From assembly GCF_964340395.1 (NCBI RefSeq), contig NC_135565.1:178501-242500 (forward strand): a stretch of DNA of 64,000 nt, read 5' to 3'. The translations under genes and the position numbers were made by a program. The notes below the pieces were generated by a model that ran no database searches, was not told where the DNA came from, and saw nothing but the letters and a program-made list of their open reading frames with translations. Origin of the DNA: Glandiceps talaboti. Its lineage: Eukaryota; Hemichordata; Enteropneusta; Spengelidae. Below are positions 62,347-64,000 of the stretch, in pieces (position 1 is the first letter of the stretch; every line of letters begins with the position of its first letter).

Positions 62347-62687
62347 TTAGCTGGTAAGTAGCCAGTTCTTCAAGTGATACTTAAATTCATGGCGTTTATT
62401 GAGATTCTTGATAAAGTCTGGTATTGAGTTCCAGTGTTTGGTTGCAGCGTACTTGAAGCTATGATGGTTCAAAGAAAGATTAAATTTTGGAGTATAAAAA
62501 TTGTCACTTGTTGCCTGTCGTGTTGAGTAACTATGAGGTAAAATGTCGAGGTAATTATCAACGCTGTGCGCAAAGCGACTACTCTTTAAATCAAAAATAA
62601 ACATACAGGTACTAAATTTGCTCTGTTTATGAATATCTAAAATATTAAGTTTACGAAAAATAGGAGCAGTGTGAGCACGAAAGTGCA
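62347..62687 (-). pseudogene. LINE ORF2 C-terminal fragment
   Basis: About 110 codons start at HTAPIFRKLNILDIHKQSKF and continue through SYSTRQATSDNFYTPKFNL to KHWNSIPDFIKNLNKRHEFK, YHLKNWLL and a stop. The order (HT.P.F..L.ILD, then H.Y.TR, then WN.IP..I, then F...LK..LL) is the usual C-terminus of CR1/Jockey-type LINE polyproteins. The catalytic domains are missing. The frame is open; upstream it runs into the microsatellite, which is not part of the gene. Confidence 0.85.
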
Positions 62688-62716
62688 TACATACATACAT
62701 ACATACATACATACAT

Positions 62717-62747
<31 letters not shown>

Positions 62748-62775
62748 TACATACATACACACACATACATACATG
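62688..62775. repeat. (CATA)n microsatellite, right flank of LINE fragment
   Basis: CATA repeats with a CA-rich middle, same motif as 61516-61945. Confidence 0.95.
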
Positions 62776-62776
62776 T

Positions 62777-62842
62777 AATAAATGCCGTCCGGGTAAATAC
62801 ACGCCGACGTAGGAGGCGTGTAATGCCCGGATGGCATTTATC
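62777..62842. repeat. 66-bp near-perfect hairpin
   Basis: The arms ATAAATGCCGTCCGGGTAAA + TACACGCC and GGCGTGTAATGCCCGGA + TGGCATTTAT are complementary with about three mismatches around a short GACGTAGGA loop. It is GC-rich against an AT-rich background and sits at the edge of the CATA tract. It may be a tiny fold-back element; no target duplication can be asserted. Confidence 0.75.
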
Positions 62843-63148
62843 TTGTACCCCGGCTAATAATTCAATGGTGTCATATTCTTCCCAGGAAGAACTTCATACA
62901 CCCATTGTTTATGATTGGATTTTCGACAAGACACCCTGGCGCCAACATGACTTCCAATCGAAGCTGACACGTGTCAACAAACTAGATACCCGCCTGTGTC
63001 AACATTCAATGTCACACACGTATATCGCTATGTTGCATGACGAAAATAGCAATTACATCCCAATGTACAGTGTATTTCATACTACTATGTATTTGCTTGA
63101 TATTATTATGCAGGACATTCATACTACAAACTACTCAATACAATCACA
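62843..63148. other. Non-repetitive intronic sequence
   Basis: Contains a + frame of 111 codons (62823-63158) without recognised domains and without the composition of a conserved protein. I do not call it a gene. Confidence 0.5.
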
Positions 63149-63222
63149 TCTATTGTGACTTTTTTGTCCATTCCGTCTTCATCCCTCTCCTCGGCCCAAT
63201 ATTCCAAACTTGCATGAGATAC
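63149..63222 (+). repeat. Dispersed direct repeat, copy 1
   Basis: TATTGTGACTTTTTTGTCCA followed by a TTCCGTCTTCATCCCTC segment and TCCAAACTTGCATGA. It recurs with a few differences at 63496-63569, about 348 bp away. Shorter shared pieces (ATACACCATTCAAACT at 63380 and 63460; TACCGTCTACCT at 63431 and 63688) show a shuffled local duplication. Confidence 0.85.
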
Positions 63223-63495
63223 AATCACATCCATCATGTGTACGCAACTAGTGATATGAAATTTAATCGCCACTGATAAAACAAAACATGGCTGCTGACA
63301 TTAAAAATACAACTTTCAGCGAAATTGTTTTCTGTGTCTAGCGTAAAGAAACAGCATATTAATTTAATACATGCAAATGAAATACACCATTCAAACTTTT
63401 GAAATGTCGTGTATTACGAAGCAATAGTAGTACCGTCTACCTCTCGCAAGTTGTAGTAAAATACACCATTCAAACTACAATGCAATACCGTCCAC

Positions 63496-63569
63496 AATTA
63501 TTGTGACTTTTTTGTCCATTCCATCTTCATCCCTCTCCTCGGCCCAACTATTCCAAACTTGCATGATGA
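63496..63569 (+). repeat. Dispersed direct repeat, copy 2
   Basis: Near-identical to 63149-63222, with CCATCTTC for CCGTCTTC and CAACTATTCC for CAATATTCC. The remaining sequence to 64000 is non-coding as far as I can see. Confidence 0.85.
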
Positions 63570-64000
63570 GCTAGTATTATTTTCTGTGTATTTCTGTGTA
63601 TTTTTCAGTACACTTGCCGTCAGTTTCTGAACTATTATATGTCCTCAGCTGTCATAACAGCAAACCGTCGCTTTCTCCCTGCCATTATACCGTCTACCTT
63701 GCAAGTATAAGTTGTAGTATGTGTACCTTCTAAATACACTCTGAGGTAATGTTTATTATTACGAAAATAGTGTTCAACTTGTGAACGGAAGTCTTATCTG
63801 TTCAGTCACAGTCAGGGGTCATGTTTTTGTTATGATTGTCTAATCACTCTTCCCTGGATGTCATTAATTGGATCTCATACACAGAAAATACACTCCCGCC
63901 ACCGACATTTGATAAATTTGCTACTCTGCTGATACACCGGTCTTCACGCTTTTCCCTGATTGGTCAATAGCCTAATTTGTAACTGTCAGTCGAAATTTAA

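Larger units (their letters stand above)
61946..62687 (-). mobile_element. 5'-truncated LINE fragment inside a (CATA)n tract
   Basis: On the minus strand the LINE ORF ends at 62347. A 3' UTR of about 400 bp follows (with an (CA)n tract at 62064-62124) and ends AAAATAAACATTATTATTTA next to the microsatellite. The same CATA repeat flanks the other side (62688-62775), so the element either landed in a CATA microsatellite or the repeat grew at both borders. Confidence 0.75.

Noticed and set aside
62823-63158. Plus-strand 111-codon frame
   Set aside because: No recognisable domain, and part of the region belongs to locally duplicated sequence (63149 onward). Not enough to call a gene.

Overview
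This is a repeat-dominated stretch of an animal nuclear genome. The evidence is spliced coding exons with GT-AG borders, a LINE with L1/Tx1-type ORF1, a DIRS-type tyrosine-recombinase retrotransposon, a CR1/L2/Jockey-type LINE tail, and long satellite arrays. The family mix and AT-rich composition fit a marine invertebrate (lophotrochozoan or invertebrate deuterostome), but the sequence alone does not fix the phylum. No bacterial-style gene, rRNA, tRNA or CRISPR array was seen.

The only host gene I can support is on the minus strand. Two exons (61127-61226 and 37469-37644) encode consecutive parts of the C-terminal domain of an acyl-CoA synthetase, best matched to ACSS3 (mitochondrial short-chain/propionyl-CoA synthetase). 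Their phases fit (1 to 1, then 0). The last coding exon(s) lie left of base 1 and the upstream exons lie right of 64000, so the whole window is essentially the inside of one gene.

Layout from left to right: 1-35881 is a 29-bp satellite of about 1,237 units with higher-order structure. 35882-37459 is a related 26/27-bp array that runs to within about 10 nt of the splice donor of the 37469-37644 exon. 37645-61126 is a 23.5-kb intron. It holds a palindrome-rich 2.6-kb element (37927-40541), a set of tandem-repeat-bodied elements with a shared hairpin tail (41.3-42.0, 44.0-45.1, 56.3-56.7 kb), an L1/Tx1-like LINE (42561-52701) broken by a complete-looking DIRS element (46950-52297), a long-TIR element (52740-56267) carrying a CR1/L2-type LINE fragment, and a 61-bp array (56736-61126). 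The array abuts the donor of the 61127-61226 exon. 61227-64000 is intron with tetranucleotide repeats, another LINE 3' fragment, a short hairpin and dispersed duplications.

Main discovery: the 61-bp array is built from the gene itself. Each unit repeats the last 43 nt of the ACSS3-like exon plus its 5' splice site and about 13 nt of intron, so about 72 decoy donors follow the real one. The next intron shows the same pattern: its 29-bp satellite starts at the donor of the next exon and the unit resembles that junction. Two consecutive splice donors of one gene therefore appear to have seeded separate tandem expansions, one of them at least 36 kb long.
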